DNA of 64,000 nucleotides from Candidatus Eiseniibacteriota bacterium (GCA_029569475.1 JAKQSZ010000035.1:20253-84252); one strand, 5' to 3'. Shown: positions 42,539 through 52,591, counted from the first letter of the stretch. The notes: generated by a model from the letters alone, not told the origin. Numbers and translations are program-made.

Positions 42539-42634
42539 CGCGGTGGAGGAAGCGATGCCGGCGGCACCGGTCCGGTGCCGCCGCCGAGAACGACCGGACT
42601 GCACTCCTAACGCAGTAGAGGACGCGATGCTGAC
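42530..42634 (+). repeat. Duplicated translation-start region with a 25-bp palindrome
   Basis: A segment of about 34 bases at 42530-42563 recurs, diverged, at 42601-42634. Each copy carries a GNGGANGNNGCGATG-type ribosome-binding site and ATG: GGTGGAGGAAGCGATG then AGTAGAGGACGCGATG. Between the ATGs lies a near-perfect palindrome with 12-bp arms at 42559-42570 and 42572-42583 around a single base. The first ATG (42555) is in frame with thiE. Confidence 0.65.
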
Positions 42635-43289
42635 AGTCGGACGCTTGCATATCATCACGGATACGAGCCTCCAACGCCGGTATAGCCATATCGAACTGGC
42701 GGCGCTGGCCCTCGAGGGCGGGGCTGACGTCATCCAGTACCGCCGCAAGGACGCGGCCACCAGGCTGCTCCTCGAGGAGGCAAGGGCGATGGCCGCGCTC
42801 TGCCGCCCGGCGGGCGTACCGCTCATCGTCAACGACCGAGCGGATGTGGCGCTGGCGGCGGACGCCGGCGGTGTCCACCTCGGAGACATGGATCTGCCGA
42901 TCCCGATCGCCCGCGACCTGCTCGGCGCGCACCGGCTGATCGGAGGTTCGGCGGACAACGCCGAGGAGGCGGTGGCGAGCGCCCGCGAAGGCGCTGACTA
43001 CGTCGGCATCGGGCCGGTGTACGCGACCACCTCGAAGCGGGACACGGGAGCGGTCCTCGGCCTTGACGGGTTGGCGCGGGCGGTGGCGGCCTGCGGCCGG
43101 CCGCTCATCGCCATCGGGGGAGTGACCTTGGAGCGGCTTCCCGAGATCCTGGCCACCGGCGTCCATGGGGTCGCGGTCCTCTCCGCGTTCTGCGCGGCGG
43201 AAGATCCTTCCGGCCAGGTGCGCGCGATGCAGCGCTGCCTGGCCGGTTTCCCCTTGCGGGATGCTCCCGGCCGCCGGGGGTCGCGGTGA
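42627..43289 (+). CDS. thiE: Thiamine-phosphate synthase ThiE
   Basis: 220 residues from the ATG that directly precedes LHIITDTSL, the normal ThiE N-terminus (L-x-V/I-I-T-D). An in-frame upstream ATG at 42555 with a strong ribosome site would add 24 unrelated residues. The barrel motifs are GGADVIQYRRKDA (phosphate/HMP site), PLIVNDRADVALAADAGGVH, YVGIGPVYATTSKRD and AIGGVTLERLPEIL. It joins HMP-PP and HET-P. IGGSADNAEEA replaces the usual S-x-H-N motif, which could mark a TenI-type relative. It overlaps thiL by 4 bases. Confidence 0.9.
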   Translation: MLTVGRLHIITDTSLQRRYSHIELAALALEGGADVIQYRRKDAATRLLLEEARAMAALCRPAGVPLIVNDRADVALAADAGGVHLGDMDLPIPIARDLLGAHRLIGGSADNAEEAVASAREGADYVGIGPVYATTSKRDTGAVLGLDGLARAVAACGRPLIAIGGVTLERLPEILATGVHGVAVLSAFCAAEDPSGQVRAMQRCLAGFPLRDAPGRRGSR

Positions 43290-44482
43290 CATCGGGCCCA
43301 CGCGCCCGGCGCCGAGCCGGTTCCGGCCCGGGTGAACCGGGAGACCAAACCATCCGATCGTGCGGCGAGTTCGCCTTGATCGAGCGGATCCGCCGTGTTC
43401 TCGAGCGCCGCGGGACCGCCTCCACATCCACGAGGGAGACGGTCGTGGTCGGGCCCGGCGATGACGCCGCGGTCGTCCGCCCGCGACCGCGTTGGGACCT
43501 GGTCATGACCTGTGACGCGCAGGTGGCCGGCCGGCACTTTCTTCCGGAGTGGATGACCCCGCGGCAGATCGGGCGCCGCATCATGGAAGTCAACCTGAGC
43601 GATGTCGCCGCGATGGGCGCGGACCCTCTGTACGCGCTGGTCTCGCTCGGTCTCCCGGCGTCCATGCTGGTCGCGGAGGTGGAGTCGCTCCACGAGGGCT
43701 TCGCCGACGCACTCGAGCCGCATGGGGCAGCCGTGATCGGCGGCAACCTGAGCGGGGTCGAGGGAGCCTGGTTCTGTGACATCGCGATGACCGGACAGGC
43801 GCCCCGGAATCGCGCCCTCCTGCGGCGCCATGCCCAGCCGGGGGACCGGATCCTGGTGACCGGCTCTCCCGGACGATCCGCCGCGGGCCTGCGGACCCTG
43901 CGGGCAATTGCGGAGACGATTCCGAAGCGCTTCCGGAACGACCGGACCAGGCTGGCGGATGGCCTGGACTCCTGGCGTGCGAGCCGGCCCTGGTCCGTTC
44001 CCCTGGTCAGCGCCTATCTCGACCCCCGGGCGCAGGTCGAGGCCGGCCGGCTTCTGCGGGGTTCGGTAAACGCCTTGATCGACCTCAGTGATGGGCTCCC
44101 CGGCGACCTTCTTCGGGTCTGCGAAGCGAGCGGCCTGGACGCCCGGATCGATGCCGTGAGGCTGCCGGATGACCCCGAGCTGCGGGAGGCCGCCGCCCAC
44201 TTCGGCGCCTCGCCCCTCGACTTCGTTCTCGGGCCGAGCGACGACTACCAGCTTCTCATGGCGGTCGAAGCATCCAACGCTCCTCGCGTGATCTCCATGA
44301 TCCGCCGCCGGACCGGCGCCTTCGTGACCGACGTGGGGGAGTTCATCGAGAGAGGCTCGGGCAAGCCCAGAGTCCTGCTGCGCCCGCCCAAGGGTGCCGC
44401 CAGCGGCCGGCGGGGGACCCCATCGGCGGGCCTGGCGGGCTGGGACCACTTCCTCCCGGGTCCGCCGAACCACCGCTCCTAG
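43286..44482 (+). CDS. thiL: Thiamine-monophosphate kinase ThiL
   Basis: 398 residues, GTG start overlapping the thiE stop (GTGA). The first 30 residues are Arg/Gly-rich. The kinase starts at FALIERIRRVLE, with GPGDDAAVVRPRP (Mg-binding Asp), NLSDVAAMGADPLYALVSLG, VIGGNLSG and ALIDLSDGLPGDL. LGPSDDYQLLM replaces the common G-E-D-Y-E-L. It converts TMP to TPP, completing the three-step cluster. About 70 residues longer than E. coli ThiL, with additions at both ends. Confidence 0.93.
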   Translation: MTSGPRARRRAGSGPGEPGDQTIRSCGEFALIERIRRVLERRGTASTSTRETVVVGPGDDAAVVRPRPRWDLVMTCDAQVAGRHFLPEWMTPRQIGRRIMEVNLSDVAAMGADPLYALVSLGLPASMLVAEVESLHEGFADALEPHGAAVIGGNLSGVEGAWFCDIAMTGQAPRNRALLRRHAQPGDRILVTGSPGRSAAGLRTLRAIAETIPKRFRNDRTRLADGLDSWRASRPWSVPLVSAYLDPRAQVEAGRLLRGSVNALIDLSDGLPGDLLRVCEASGLDARIDAVRLPDDPELREAAAHFGASPLDFVLGPSDDYQLLMAVEASNAPRVISMIRRRTGAFVTDVGEFIERGSGKPRVLLRPPKGAASGRRGTPSAGLAGWDHFLPGPPNHRS

Positions 44483-44613
44483 CTGCTGGAGCTGGACCCG
44501 CGTCCGGAAATGGCCCCGTCTCTCCGTCCCGGATTGAGACTGGACCGTTGCCCCGCCCGCCCTCCCGGTGTTATCGTGGTTGCGCCGCAGTTCTGTGGTC
44601 CGAGGGGCTAGCA

Positions 44614-46005
44614 ATGAAACACTCCGTCTTCCTGGTGGACGACGACCCTGTCGTCCTGCGCCTGCTGGAGATGACCATGGCTTCCGCCGGGCACTACGTC
44701 CGGCAGTTCCGATCGGCGGAGGCGTGCCTCTCCGCGCTCGAAAGCGTGGAACCCTCCCTGGTTTGCCTGGATGTCCACCTGCCCGGCATGTCCGGGGTCG
44801 AGGCGCTTCCGCGGATACGGGCGCTACGGCAGCAAGTGCCCATCATCCTCATCACGTGTGAGAGCGACCCCAAAGTGGGGGTGAAGGCGATGAAGCTCGG
44901 CGCCAGCGACTATCTGGTGAAGCCATTGGACGTGGAGCTTTTCGAGCAGGCCGTGTCGCAGACACTGCGGCAGTTCGAGATGGTGCTCGAGATCCGGCGG
45001 CTTCGCTCCGACGCCGCGCAGGCACGACCGATCGGCGGGGTCATCGGCTGCTCGCCCGCCATGCACCGCACCCTCTCCCAGATCGGCCTGGTTCTGCACA
45101 ATGAGGTGTCGGTCTATCTCCATGGCGAGACCGGAACCGGCAAGGACCTCATCGCACGAGGTATCCACGCACACGGTCCTCGGGCGTCGCGGCCCTTCGT
45201 GGCCGTGAACTGCGGCGCGATTCCCCGGGATCTCCAGGAGAGCCAGTTTTTCGGCCACGAACGCGGCGCCTTCACGGGCGCGGTGCAGCGCCAACGCGGG
45301 TTCTTCGAACAGGCCGACGGAGGCACCCTCTTCCTCGATGAAGCCTCCGAGCTGACCCCCTCCGCCCAGGTGAAGCTCCTGCGCGCCCTGCAAGACCGCG
45401 AGATCCGCCGGCTGGGCGCCGACCAGGTCGTCCCCATCGACGTGCGGATCATCTCGGCGTCGAGCCGCGATCTCCGCGACCTCGCGCGGACGGGAGAGTT
45501 CCGGGAGGACCTGCTCTATCGCCTCGTGGTTTTTCCCATCGAGGTCCCTCCCCTCCGGCAAAGGTGCCAGGATACGGTCCTGCTGGCTGGGCACTTCCTG
45601 GGCATCTATAGCGCCCAGATGGGTGTGCCGGCGCCGGAGTTCGCTCCGGAAACCCTGGACCTTCTCTGCCACTATTCGTGGCCGGGGAACGTACGCGAAC
45701 TCCAGAACGCGATTCAGTTCGCCATCCTGGCCTCCCGCGGCGAGGTGATCCGGCCCGAGCATCTGCCGGAGTTCATCAGAGGAGGCATCCAGGTTCCGCT
45801 GTCTCCGGCACGAGACTCGATCGACCTGATTGACCCGGTTTCGGGGAAGCTGAAGAGCCTGGAGCAGATCCAGATGGAAGTCATTCTGAGGGCGCGGGAC
45901 CTGGCCCAAGGGTCGGTGACTCGGGCGGCCGAGATGCTCGGGGTGGGCAGGGCGACCCTATACCGCCGTTTCCAGAGGAGCCTCCCTCACAACCACATCG
46001 ACTGA
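44614..46005 (+). CDS. NtrC-family sigma54-dependent response regulator
   Basis: 463 residues. Receiver domain: acidic pocket FLVDDDPVVLR, phosphoacceptor Asp53 in CLDVHLPGMSG, Thr81 and Lys103 (DYLVKPLD). AAA+ domain: Walker A GETGTGKDLIARGI, the sigma54 contact loop GAFTGA, and Walker B GGTLFLDEAS with SWPGNVRELQNAIQF. A Fis-type helix-turn-helix ends the protein (VTRAAEMLGVGRATLYRRFQ). It activates RpoN promoters when phosphorylated. rpoN itself is at 54378-55844. No sensor kinase gene is adjacent, so its partner is unknown. Confidence 0.94.
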   Translation: MKHSVFLVDDDPVVLRLLEMTMASAGHYVRQFRSAEACLSALESVEPSLVCLDVHLPGMSGVEALPRIRALRQQVPIILITCESDPKVGVKAMKLGASDYLVKPLDVELFEQAVSQTLRQFEMVLEIRRLRSDAAQARPIGGVIGCSPAMHRTLSQIGLVLHNEVSVYLHGETGTGKDLIARGIHAHGPRASRPFVAVNCGAIPRDLQESQFFGHERGAFTGAVQRQRGFFEQADGGTLFLDEASELTPSAQVKLLRALQDREIRRLGADQVVPIDVRIISASSRDLRDLARTGEFREDLLYRLVVFPIEVPPLRQRCQDTVLLAGHFLGIYSAQMGVPAPEFAPETLDLLCHYSWPGNVRELQNAIQFAILASRGEVIRPEHLPEFIRGGIQVPLSPARDSIDLIDPVSGKLKSLEQIQMEVILRARDLAQGSVTRAAEMLGVGRATLYRRFQRSLPHNHID

Positions 46006-46018
46006 CCCTTCACTGCCC

Positions 46019-46041
46019 GCCGTCCGCCAAAATGGGACGGC
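46019..46041 (+). terminator. Hairpin after the NtrC-type regulator
   Basis: GCCGTCC at 46019-46025 pairs with GGACGGC at 46035-46041 over 9 bases, starting 14 bases past the stop codon. No T tract. Confidence 0.45.
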
Positions 46042-46203
46042 AGCACCTCGGTCCCATCCAGGGCGCCTGCCGACCGCAACCCTGATATCCGTCTCACATG
46101 CGATCATTCATCTCTGTTTAGTCAGATCGAGACCAGGATCGCGGAATGTCTCTATCCGAGACTGGCCGCAGCAGCTAACTCTCGCATTTGCGCCGTAGCG
46201 TGA

Positions 46204-46219
46204 TGGCACGCTGATTTCA
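46204..46219 (+). promoter_or_regulatory. Sigma54-like -24/-12 site
   Basis: TGGCACGCTGATTTCA matches the sigma54 consensus TGGCACGNNNNTTGCW at all but one defined position (TTTC for TTGC). It lies 200 bases after an NtrC-type activator gene. The mismatch falls in the important GC element at -12, which lowers confidence. Confidence 0.4.
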
Positions 46220-46301
46220 GAGGAGATTGTCGAAAGTTTCCGGCAGTCCGATCGTTGCAGCTATCCCGTGTGACCTGCGACTCGCCTGTGATGGGCCGGC
46301 C

Positions 46302-46336
46302 AGGGTTGCCGTGTGTTTCAGCCGCACGGCAACCCT
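46302..46336. other. Perfect 12-bp inverted repeat (RNA hairpin candidate)
   Basis: AGGGTTGCCGTG at 46302-46313 pairs with CACGGCAACCCT at 46325-46336 around an 11-base loop. It is among the longest perfect stems in the window and lies about 85 bases downstream of the sigma54-like site. Confidence 0.6.
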
Positions 46337-47024
46337 TCCGTTCGTTGGATGGAAAACACAGGAAGCCGTGAATAGAACCGGCGGGATGAGGATCGACGGA
46401 GGGTTTGCGTCTGCGGAAGTCTGGTTCTCTTGGTCTCGCTCTTGCGCTATACCCATGGCAGGACGCGACATGAAGGTTTCCGGGTCGCGCGGGTCGCCGG
46501 GCTTAAAGTTCCCGCGTCCGAGCCATGGCTTCCGGACACAAAAGATCCGACGTCTCACGCTCTTGCAGCCACAAAAAGGCCCCGCGGGCGGATGTCGGCG
46601 TTGAGTGGCCCCGGGTAAACCCGGATAAACTCAGTCATCCCCCACCGCCCGCAGAGCCAATGCCGGGTCGTGACTCGTCACCGGTCCCGAAGTCTGTTTC
46701 GGGCTCGCTCGCGCCGAGACTTGCATGATCGCGCCGGTCACGAATTGACTCATTCGTGTTTACCCCCTCCTGGTCCGGGTTGTCAAGCCGGATTCTCAGA
46801 AATGTTCCCGCGGCGGAGTCTGCCCTCGGTTCGGCTTCGAGACTGACTGCCCGACCAGCGATGCCAGCGGTCCATCAACGCGGGATGCTGCCACTCACCC
46901 ACGACGGCTTCGCGGCGAAGCTGCGGCCCTCCCGTTGGATCCCTTAGTATTCGAGCAGAGCCGACTCGGAACCATTCGGAAGTGCCGGACCGGAGCCGGG
47001 CGGAGTGTCGCGGGGCAGTTCACT

Positions 47025-47816
47025 TTGACACTCGTCAACCCGGTCGACTTCCTCGGCCTGCTGCTGGCTGGCGTGGCAGCCGGACTCTTCGGATCGATGC
47101 TGGGTGTCGGCGGCGGCATCCTGATCGTTCCCGCGCTGGTTCTCCTCTTCGACGTCCCCGTGCACTACGCGATCGGCAGCAGCATCATGACGGTCATCGC
47201 GACCTCCAGCATGTCGGGGTCGTTCCACCTGGAGAAGGGGACGGTGAACATCCGCCTGGGAATGGTCCTGGAGGTGGCCACGGCTTTCGGCGGGCTGGCC
47301 GGGGGGTTGGTGGCGGGCGCGGTACCCGGGGACGCCCTGACCGTTCTCTTCGCGGTCGTTCTGCTTCCGATCGGAGTCTTGATGTGGCGCCGGTCGTTCT
47401 CTTCCGGGCGCGAGATCGCCTCGGTTTCGGATTACCGGCTCCGGCGTCTGCCGTTGGCGATGGGGCTCTCGCTGGGAGCCGGCGCCGTTTCGGGCCTGCT
47501 CGGTATCGGCGGGGGGATCATCAAGGTGCCGGCCCTGACCCTGTTCTGCGGGGTTCCACCGAGGGTGGCGGCCGCCACGAGCACTTTCATGATCGGGGTC
47601 ACCGCGGTGGCGAGCGCGTTCCTCTACCTGGGCCGCGGACAGGTGCGGCCGGTCATGACAGCGATGGTCATCACCGGCGTGCTCGCCGGGAGCGCGGGGG
47701 GGACGCTGTTGGCCGGCCGGCTTCGCAACCGGCAGATCGCCCGGTTGTTTACGCTCTTCATATGGTTCTCGGCCATCCAGATGCTCTACCGCGGGATCCG
47801 GGGCATCGCCCCATGA
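47025..47816 (+). CDS. TauE/SafE-family membrane transporter
   Basis: 263 residues if the TTG at 47025 is used, which places the first helix near the N-terminus as in the family. The frame is open back to 46935 (TTG). About eight helices are arranged as two halves with the family's glycine-rich repeats: FGSMLGVGGGILIVPALVLL and VSGLLGIGGGIIKVPALTLF. The family exports sulfite, sulfoacetate and other organosulfur anions. The next gene encodes DUF1634, a known frequent companion, so the pair probably forms one transport system. Confidence 0.88.
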   Translation: MTLVNPVDFLGLLLAGVAAGLFGSMLGVGGGILIVPALVLLFDVPVHYAIGSSIMTVIATSSMSGSFHLEKGTVNIRLGMVLEVATAFGGLAGGLVAGAVPGDALTVLFAVVLLPIGVLMWRRSFSSGREIASVSDYRLRRLPLAMGLSLGAGAVSGLLGIGGGIIKVPALTLFCGVPPRVAAATSTFMIGVTAVASAFLYLGRGQVRPVMTAMVITGVLAGSAGGTLLAGRLRNRQIARLFTLFIWFSAIQMLYRGIRGIAP

Positions 47817-47832
47817 AACGCTTGATCTGCGC

Positions 47833-48207
47833 ATGAATCGCTTCTACAAAGAGGTCGACGCGCGCGCTAGCCGCGCCGACCACGCGGAAGGAGTCGCCCG
47901 CCGCGCGTTGCTCGCCGGGGTGATCCTGGGGGCTGCTCTCCTCCTGGCCGGAATGTCCGTCCTGCTGCTCGAACGTGCGCCGTGCCCTGATGTTCCGCCG
48001 GATCGATGGGCGGCGCTGCGGGGCATCTCCCGCCTGGAGGGCGTCGCGCTGCTCTACGTGGGCTTGCTCGTGCTCGCGGCCACCCCGATCCTGCGCGTGA
48101 TCGTGATGACGTGGGTGTACCTGCGTCGAAGGGAATGGTTCATGCTCGCCGTGTCGGTGATCGTGCTTCTGCTGCTGAGCCTCGGTGTGTTGCTCGGCAC
48201 GGGCTGA
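47833..48207 (+). CDS. DUF1634 membrane protein, companion of TauE/SafE
   Basis: 124 residues, three helices (RALLAGVILGAALLLAGMSVL; LEGVALLYVGLLVLAATPILRVIV; WFMLAVSVIVLLLLSLGVLL). LLYVGLLVLAATPILRV is the DUF1634 core. It begins 16 bases after the transporter stop. Most DUF1634 genes sit directly after a TauE/SafE gene, and the function of the small protein is not known. The final stop is 16 bases from the convergent RND gene. Confidence 0.85.
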   Translation: MNRFYKEVDARASRADHAEGVARRALLAGVILGAALLLAGMSVLLLERAPCPDVPPDRWAALRGISRLEGVALLYVGLLVLAATPILRVIVMTWVYLRRREWFMLAVSVIVLLLLSLGVLLGTG

Positions 48208-48223
48208 TCTCTGACCGTCGCTG

Positions 48224-51200
48224 CTACGACGTATACGGATGATCCGGGCTTCCGAGCTCCCCGGTCGATCCGGCGTGCGCGGCGCGCTTGGACCCGGTCA
48301 GGACGCGCGCCGTCGCTCTGCCCAGGTCATCGAAGTACGTGTACACCACCGGCACCACCACCAACGTCAGAAGGCTCGACGTGATCAGGCCGCCCACGAC
48401 CGCTCGGGCCATGGGGGCGCGGAACTCCGCGCCCGCGCCGAGGGCCAGGGCCAGCGGCATCATGCCGAAGATCATGGCAAGGGTGGTCATGACGATCGGG
48501 CGCAGGCGGATCTCACCGGCATTGATCAGAGCGTCCCGGCGCGATTGGCCCGCGGCGCGGCCCTGGTTGGCGAAGTCGACCAGGAGGATGGCATTCTTCG
48601 TCACGAGGCCCACCAGGAGAATGATACCGATCATGCTCATGATGTTGAAGTTGCCCCCGGTGATGAGCAGGGCCACGACCACCCCGAAGAGGGACAGGGG
48701 CATCGAGAGCATGATGGCCAGCGGCTGCACGAAGGAACCGAACTGGCTGGCCAGGACGAGATAGATGAAGATGATGGCCAGGATGAGGCTCTCCAGGATG
48801 TAGCCGACCGTTTCGCCGAACGCCTCCGTTTCGCCCCCGAAATCGATCGAGTAGCCGGTCGGGACCGCGAGCTTGTCCATTCCCTTCTGGATGTCGCCGC
48901 TCACTTCGGTCAGGGTGCGCCCGGCGAAATTGGACTCCACCATCACCATCCGCTTCATGTCCTTGCGCTCGATCTTCTGAGGACTCGAGCCGGCGGAGAT
49001 GTCAGCTACCTGCGCCAGACGGATGATGCGAGGCGCGCCGGTCGCCGGATCCACCACGCCGGTGATCAAGGGTAGAGCCGCAAGCTGCTGGGTGGACTGC
49101 CGCGCCTCGCGCGGGAGCCGGACGATGACGTCGTGCTGCTCGCCGCCGGGGTCTTCCCAGCTGGAAGCCTTCTCACCCGCCAGCGCGGGGCGCAGCGATC
49201 CGGCGAGCGTGCCGATCCCCACTCCCATCGCGCTGGCCAGATCGCGGCGCAGTTCGATACGCACTTCCGGACGGTCTTCCTCGAGGCCGGAGACCGCCTC
49301 GACCGCGCCGGGAGTCTGCCGCACCACCTCGAGCAGGTTGTCGGAGAGGCGCCTCAGCTCCTCGATCTGGTCGCCCCTGACATAGATCTGGATCGGTCGC
49401 TGGGAACCGCCGAAGCCGCCCGATTCCAGCACGGCGGTCCGAACGCCCGGCTGATCCGCCAGCTCATCGCGGAGCACGGCGCCAAACTCCTGCTGGGAAA
49501 GCTCGCGATCCCCTTTCGGCGTCAGCGCGACATAGATCTCGGCCCGGTTGACCTGGGCATCGAAGCCGCCGGCGACCGACTCGTACGTGTAGGCCACCTC
49601 GGGATGGCGGCGGATGAGCGCGGAGACTTCACGGACCCGGTCCCGCGTGTACTCCAGGGTCGATCCCACCGGAGTCCTCACCTCGATCGAGAGGCGTTCG
49701 TCGTCGGCGGTGGGCATGAAACTGCCCCCAACCCGGCCGAAGAGAAGGATGGCCGCGACCAGGGTCGACGCCGCGATGGCCATCGTCTGCCAACGGTGGC
49801 CGAGAGCCCAGCCGATCACGAGACGGTAACGCCGGCCCAGACCGACGAAGCCGTCGTTGAAGCGCTGCAGGGCCCGGCCCAACGGCCCGCGGGGAGCTCC
49901 ACCCTCGGCGACCGGGTCGTACCAGACGGAGGAGAGCATCGGGTCGAGGGTGAAGGAGACAAAGAGGGAAACCGCGACGGCGGAAGCGACGGTGATGCCG
50001 AACTCCCGGAAGAACTGCCCGACGATTCCCCCCATGAAAGCCACCGGAACGAAGACACAGAGCGTGGAGAAGGTGGTCGCGAGCACGGCCAGGCCGATCT
50101 CGCTGGTCCCCTTCATGGCGGCGGTTCGATGGTCCTGCCCCATCGCCACGTGGCGGACGATGTTCTCCCGGACCACGATGGCGTCGTCGATCAGGATCCC
50201 GATGGCCAGCGAGAGCGCCATCAGGGTCATCATGTTGAGCGTGTAGCCGAAAGCATGGATCGCCAGGAAGGAAGCGATGACCGACACCGGCAGCGTCAGA
50301 CCCGTGATGACCGTGGACCTCCAGGAGTTGAGGAAAGTGAAGACCACGAGCACGGTCAGGATCGCGCCGATGAGGATGGTGACCTCGACGTCATGGACGG
50401 AGTCGCGGATCCAGATGGAATCATCGCGGACGATCGAGAGTTGCACATCGTCCGGCAGCAAGGGGCGGAGGCGCTCGACGCTCGCCTTGATCCGGTCGGC
50501 CACCTCGACCGTGTTTCCTCCCGAGACCTTGCGGAGGTCGATGCCCACGGCGGGCAGGCCGTCGACCATGGCCGCCGACCGGGCCTGCTCCGCGTCGTCG
50601 ATCGTGCGGGCGACGTCACCCAGGCGGATGGGGACCGAGCCGCGCAGGTCCACGATCAGGTTGTCGAAGTCGGCCGGCTCCCGCAGCCGCCCCGTCACCC
50701 GCACCAGGCTCTCACCCGGGCCGAGTTCCAGGCGGCCCGCCGGCACCTCCATGTTTTCGGCGGCCAGCGTCCGCATGACCTGGTCCACTGTGACCGACCT
50801 CGCGGCCATCCTTTCGGCGTCAAGTTCGACCGCGATGACGCGCGTCTCGGCGCCGACGAAGGTGACCTGTCCCACTCCGTCGACCGCCTCCAGCTCTTCC
50901 TTGATGACCTCTTCGGCGAGCGTCGTGAGCTCGCGCAGGCTGCGCGTTTCGGAGCGCAAGGCCAGGGAAACGACCGGCAGATCGGCCACGTTGAAACGGA
51001 GCACCTTCGGGTTCTCGACGTCCTCGGGGAGCAGCTCGCGAATCTCCTCGATCTTGGAGCGAACCTCCTGCTGCGCCTCGACGTCCTTGATGTCGAGCTC
51101 GAACTCGATGAAGATCGTCGAGAGGCCTTCGTAGGAAGTGGACGTGAGGTTGCGCACACCCGTCAGCGGGTTGACCACCTCCTCGATCGGACGGGTGACT

Positions 51201-51385
51201 TCCCTTTCCACCGTTTCCGGCGAGGCGCCGGGATAGATGGTCTGCACGACGATGAACGGGAACTCGATGTCCGGCCACTGCTCGATGGAGAGGCGACGAA
51301 AGGCGAAGAGGCCGAGGGTGACCAGCGCCAGCATCATCATCGTGGCGAAGACCGGCCGCTTGATCGAGATGTCGGAGAGAAGCAT
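48224..51385 (-). CDS. RND efflux transporter permease (HAE1/AcrB type)
   Basis: 1053 residues, full length. Opens with [20 protein letters not shown], the standard HAE1 N-terminus. The proton-relay acidic pair is in [19 protein letters not shown]. Typical sequences: [19 protein letters not shown] in the porter domain, and [20 protein letters not shown] then [17 protein letters not shown] in the second half. It forms the inner-membrane trimer of a tripartite pump with the adaptor and TolC-like genes upstream in the same operon. The substrate is not predictable. Confidence 0.95.
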   Translation of the reverse strand: MLLSDISIKRPVFATMMMLALVTLGLFAFRRLSIEQWPDIEFPFIVVQTIYPGASPETVEREVTRPIEEVVNPLTGVRNLTSTSYEGLSTIFIEFELDIKDVEAQQEVRSKIEEIRELLPEDVENPKVLRFNVADLPVVSLALRSETRSLRELTTLAEEVIKEELEAVDGVGQVTFVGAETRVIAVELDAERMAARSVTVDQVMRTLAAENMEVPAGRLELGPGESLVRVTGRLREPADFDNLIVDLRGSVPIRLGDVARTIDDAEQARSAAMVDGLPAVGIDLRKVSGGNTVEVADRIKASVERLRPLLPDDVQLSIVRDDSIWIRDSVHDVEVTILIGAILTVLVVFTFLNSWRSTVITGLTLPVSVIASFLAIHAFGYTLNMMTLMALSLAIGILIDDAIVVRENIVRHVAMGQDHRTAAMKGTSEIGLAVLATTFSTLCVFVPVAFMGGIVGQFFREFGITVASAVAVSLFVSFTLDPMLSSVWYDPVAEGGAPRGPLGRALQRFNDGFVGLGRRYRLVIGWALGHRWQTMAIAASTLVAAILLFGRVGGSFMPTADDERLSIEVRTPVGSTLEYTRDRVREVSALIRRHPEVAYTYESVAGGFDAQVNRAEIYVALTPKGDRELSQQEFGAVLRDELADQPGVRTAVLESGGFGGSQRPIQIYVRGDQIEELRRLSDNLLEVVRQTPGAVEAVSGLEEDRPEVRIELRRDLASAMGVGIGTLAGSLRPALAGEKASSWEDPGGEQHDVIVRLPREARQSTQQLAALPLITGVVDPATGAPRIIRLAQVADISAGSSPQKIERKDMKRMVMVESNFAGRTLTEVSGDIQKGMDKLAVPTGYSIDFGGETEAFGETVGYILESLILAIIFIYLVLASQFGSFVQPLAIMLSMPLSLFGVVVALLITGGNFNIMSMIGIILLVGLVTKNAILLVDFANQGRAAGQSRRDALINAGEIRLRPIVMTTLAMIFGMMPLALALGAGAEFRAPMARAVVGGLITSSLLTLVVVPVVYTYFDDLGRATARVLTGSKRAAHAGSTGELGSPDHPYTS

Positions 51386-51397
51386 GGAGCGGCCTGC

Positions 51398-52591
51398 CTA
51401 TTCCGGTGCGCCGAACGAGTTGGATGAGGGAGCGTGGCTCTCCAGCAGGCGGACCCTCATGCTGTCGCGCAGTCCTGGCACGACGCCGGCCAGCAAGCTG
51501 TCGCCGGCCTGGAGCGGTCCGGTCAGCTCGGTCAAACCGGCATCCTGGTCATACAGGCCGGTGGCGACCACCACGCGCCGGGTCCTTCCCCCGGACAGGG
51601 CGTACACGATCGACTCGGCCCCTTCTTTGCGCAAAACCTCTATCGGAGCGACCAGCGCGTCTTCATGCCGTTCGTCAACGACGCGGCCGGTGGCGAAGAG
51701 GCCGCCGACCAGGCGTCCTCCCGGATTGGGGACGCGCGTGTAGATGCGGATCTGGCGCGTCCCGGGCTCGGTCGTCGGACTCACCCGGTCGATCTCGCCA
51801 GAGAAGGTCTCTTCGGGTATGGCCTTGGTCGAGAAGCGGATCGCCGTTCCCGGGCGGACACGGCCGATGGCTTCCGACGGGACCGTGGCGGAAAGCTCGA
51901 GCGTGTCGGTGTCGACGACGGTCACCAGAGGGTCTCCCACCGCGGTGCGATCCCCGTCGTGGACGAAAACGGAGCGGACCCATCCGCCGACGGGAGCGGG
52001 AACGTCGAGTCGGCCGGCATTCTCGCGCGCCACCTCAAGCATCGCCTCGGCCGAGCGCAGGCGGGCCTCCGCGGCGGTCCGGGCGGCGCTGGCGGACTCC
52101 AGGTCGCTGGTCGAAGCCGCTCCAGCCTCGAGCAGCCGGCCCGCCCGCCGCTCGCTGTTCTCGGCCGCGAGCTGGGCGGCGCGGGCCGCCAGGACCTCGG
52201 CCTCCGCCGCCTTGAAGCTGTTCGTGATGTCAGTCGGACGATAGCGGGCCAGCGCCTGGCCGCGGCGGACGCGTTGGCCCTCGCGAACCAGCACCCTCTC
52301 CAGGTCACCCTCGAAGCGGGCGATGACCTCTGTGACCTCCTCCGGGGCCAGGTCCCCGCTGAAGGAGATGCCCGACTCGATCGCGCTGCGCTGCACCAGG
52401 ACGACGTCGGAGGGTTGGACGAGCAGGACCTGCTCCGCGGGCTGGGCGGCCTCGTCGGTGGCGGCCTGGTGTCCGCAGCCCGGAGGGCCAAGAAGGGCCA
52501 GGCAAGCGATGCCGCCCATCAAGCACGCGATTCCGCCGGCCGGCGCGCGAAGGCGCCGGGACGCCGATACTTTCATGGTCGCTCCGTTCAT
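51398..52591 (-). CDS. RND efflux membrane-fusion (adaptor) protein
   Basis: 397 residues from the ATG at 52591, which has GAGGAG six bases upstream; an ATG at 52621 overlapping the TolC stop (ATGA) is also possible. An N-terminal export segment (GGIACLMGGIACLALLGPPGC) may be lipidated at the Cys, though the lipobox is poor. The lipoyl half (VLVREGQRVRRGQALARYRP), a coiled-coil hairpin (AAEAEVLAARAAQLAAENSE) and a beta-barrel domain (GTAIRFSTKAIPEETFSGE, then RIYTRVPNPGGRLVGGLFAT) follow in the usual order. It connects the pump with the outer-membrane channel. Confidence 0.92.
   Translation of the reverse strand: MNGATMKVSASRRLRAPAGGIACLMGGIACLALLGPPGCGHQAATDEAAQPAEQVLLVQPSDVVLVQRSAIESGISFSGDLAPEEVTEVIARFEGDLERVLVREGQRVRRGQALARYRPTDITNSFKAAEAEVLAARAAQLAAENSERRAGRLLEAGAASTSDLESASAARTAAEARLRSAEAMLEVARENAGRLDVPAPVGGWVRSVFVHDGDRTAVGDPLVTVVDTDTLELSATVPSEAIGRVRPGTAIRFSTKAIPEETFSGEIDRVSPTTEPGTRQIRIYTRVPNPGGRLVGGLFATGRVVDERHEDALVAPIEVLRKEGAESIVYALSGGRTRRVVVATGLYDQDAGLTELTGPLQAGDSLLAGVVPGLRDSMRVRLLESHAPSSNSFGAPE

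Larger units (their letters stand above)
46006..47024. other. About 1 kb non-coding, locally AT-richer, several hairpins
   Basis: The longest gene-free stretch in the window. The frames that stay open have no family-like sequence or well-placed ribosome site. Elements noted: a hairpin after the regulator (46019-46041), a sigma54-like site (46204-46219), a 12-bp perfect hairpin (46302-46336), a second -24/-12-like site (46430-46445), CCGGGTAAACCCGG (46611-46624) and CACGAAT...ATTCGTG (46739-46758). The density of structure suggests non-coding RNA or regulatory DNA. Confidence 0.55.

Noticed and set aside
46227..46604. A 125-codon plus-strand frame in the 1-kb gap, with AGGAG next to a TTG
   Set aside because: The purine-rich site is only one base from the TTG, and the translation is mixed with no domain or sensible composition.
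49133..51427. A 764-codon plus-strand open frame across the RND pump gene
   Set aside because: It is antisense to a complete, clearly homologous RND transporter. Its translation is rich in Arg, His, Asp and Gly with no domain, as expected for the reverse strand of high-GC coding DNA.
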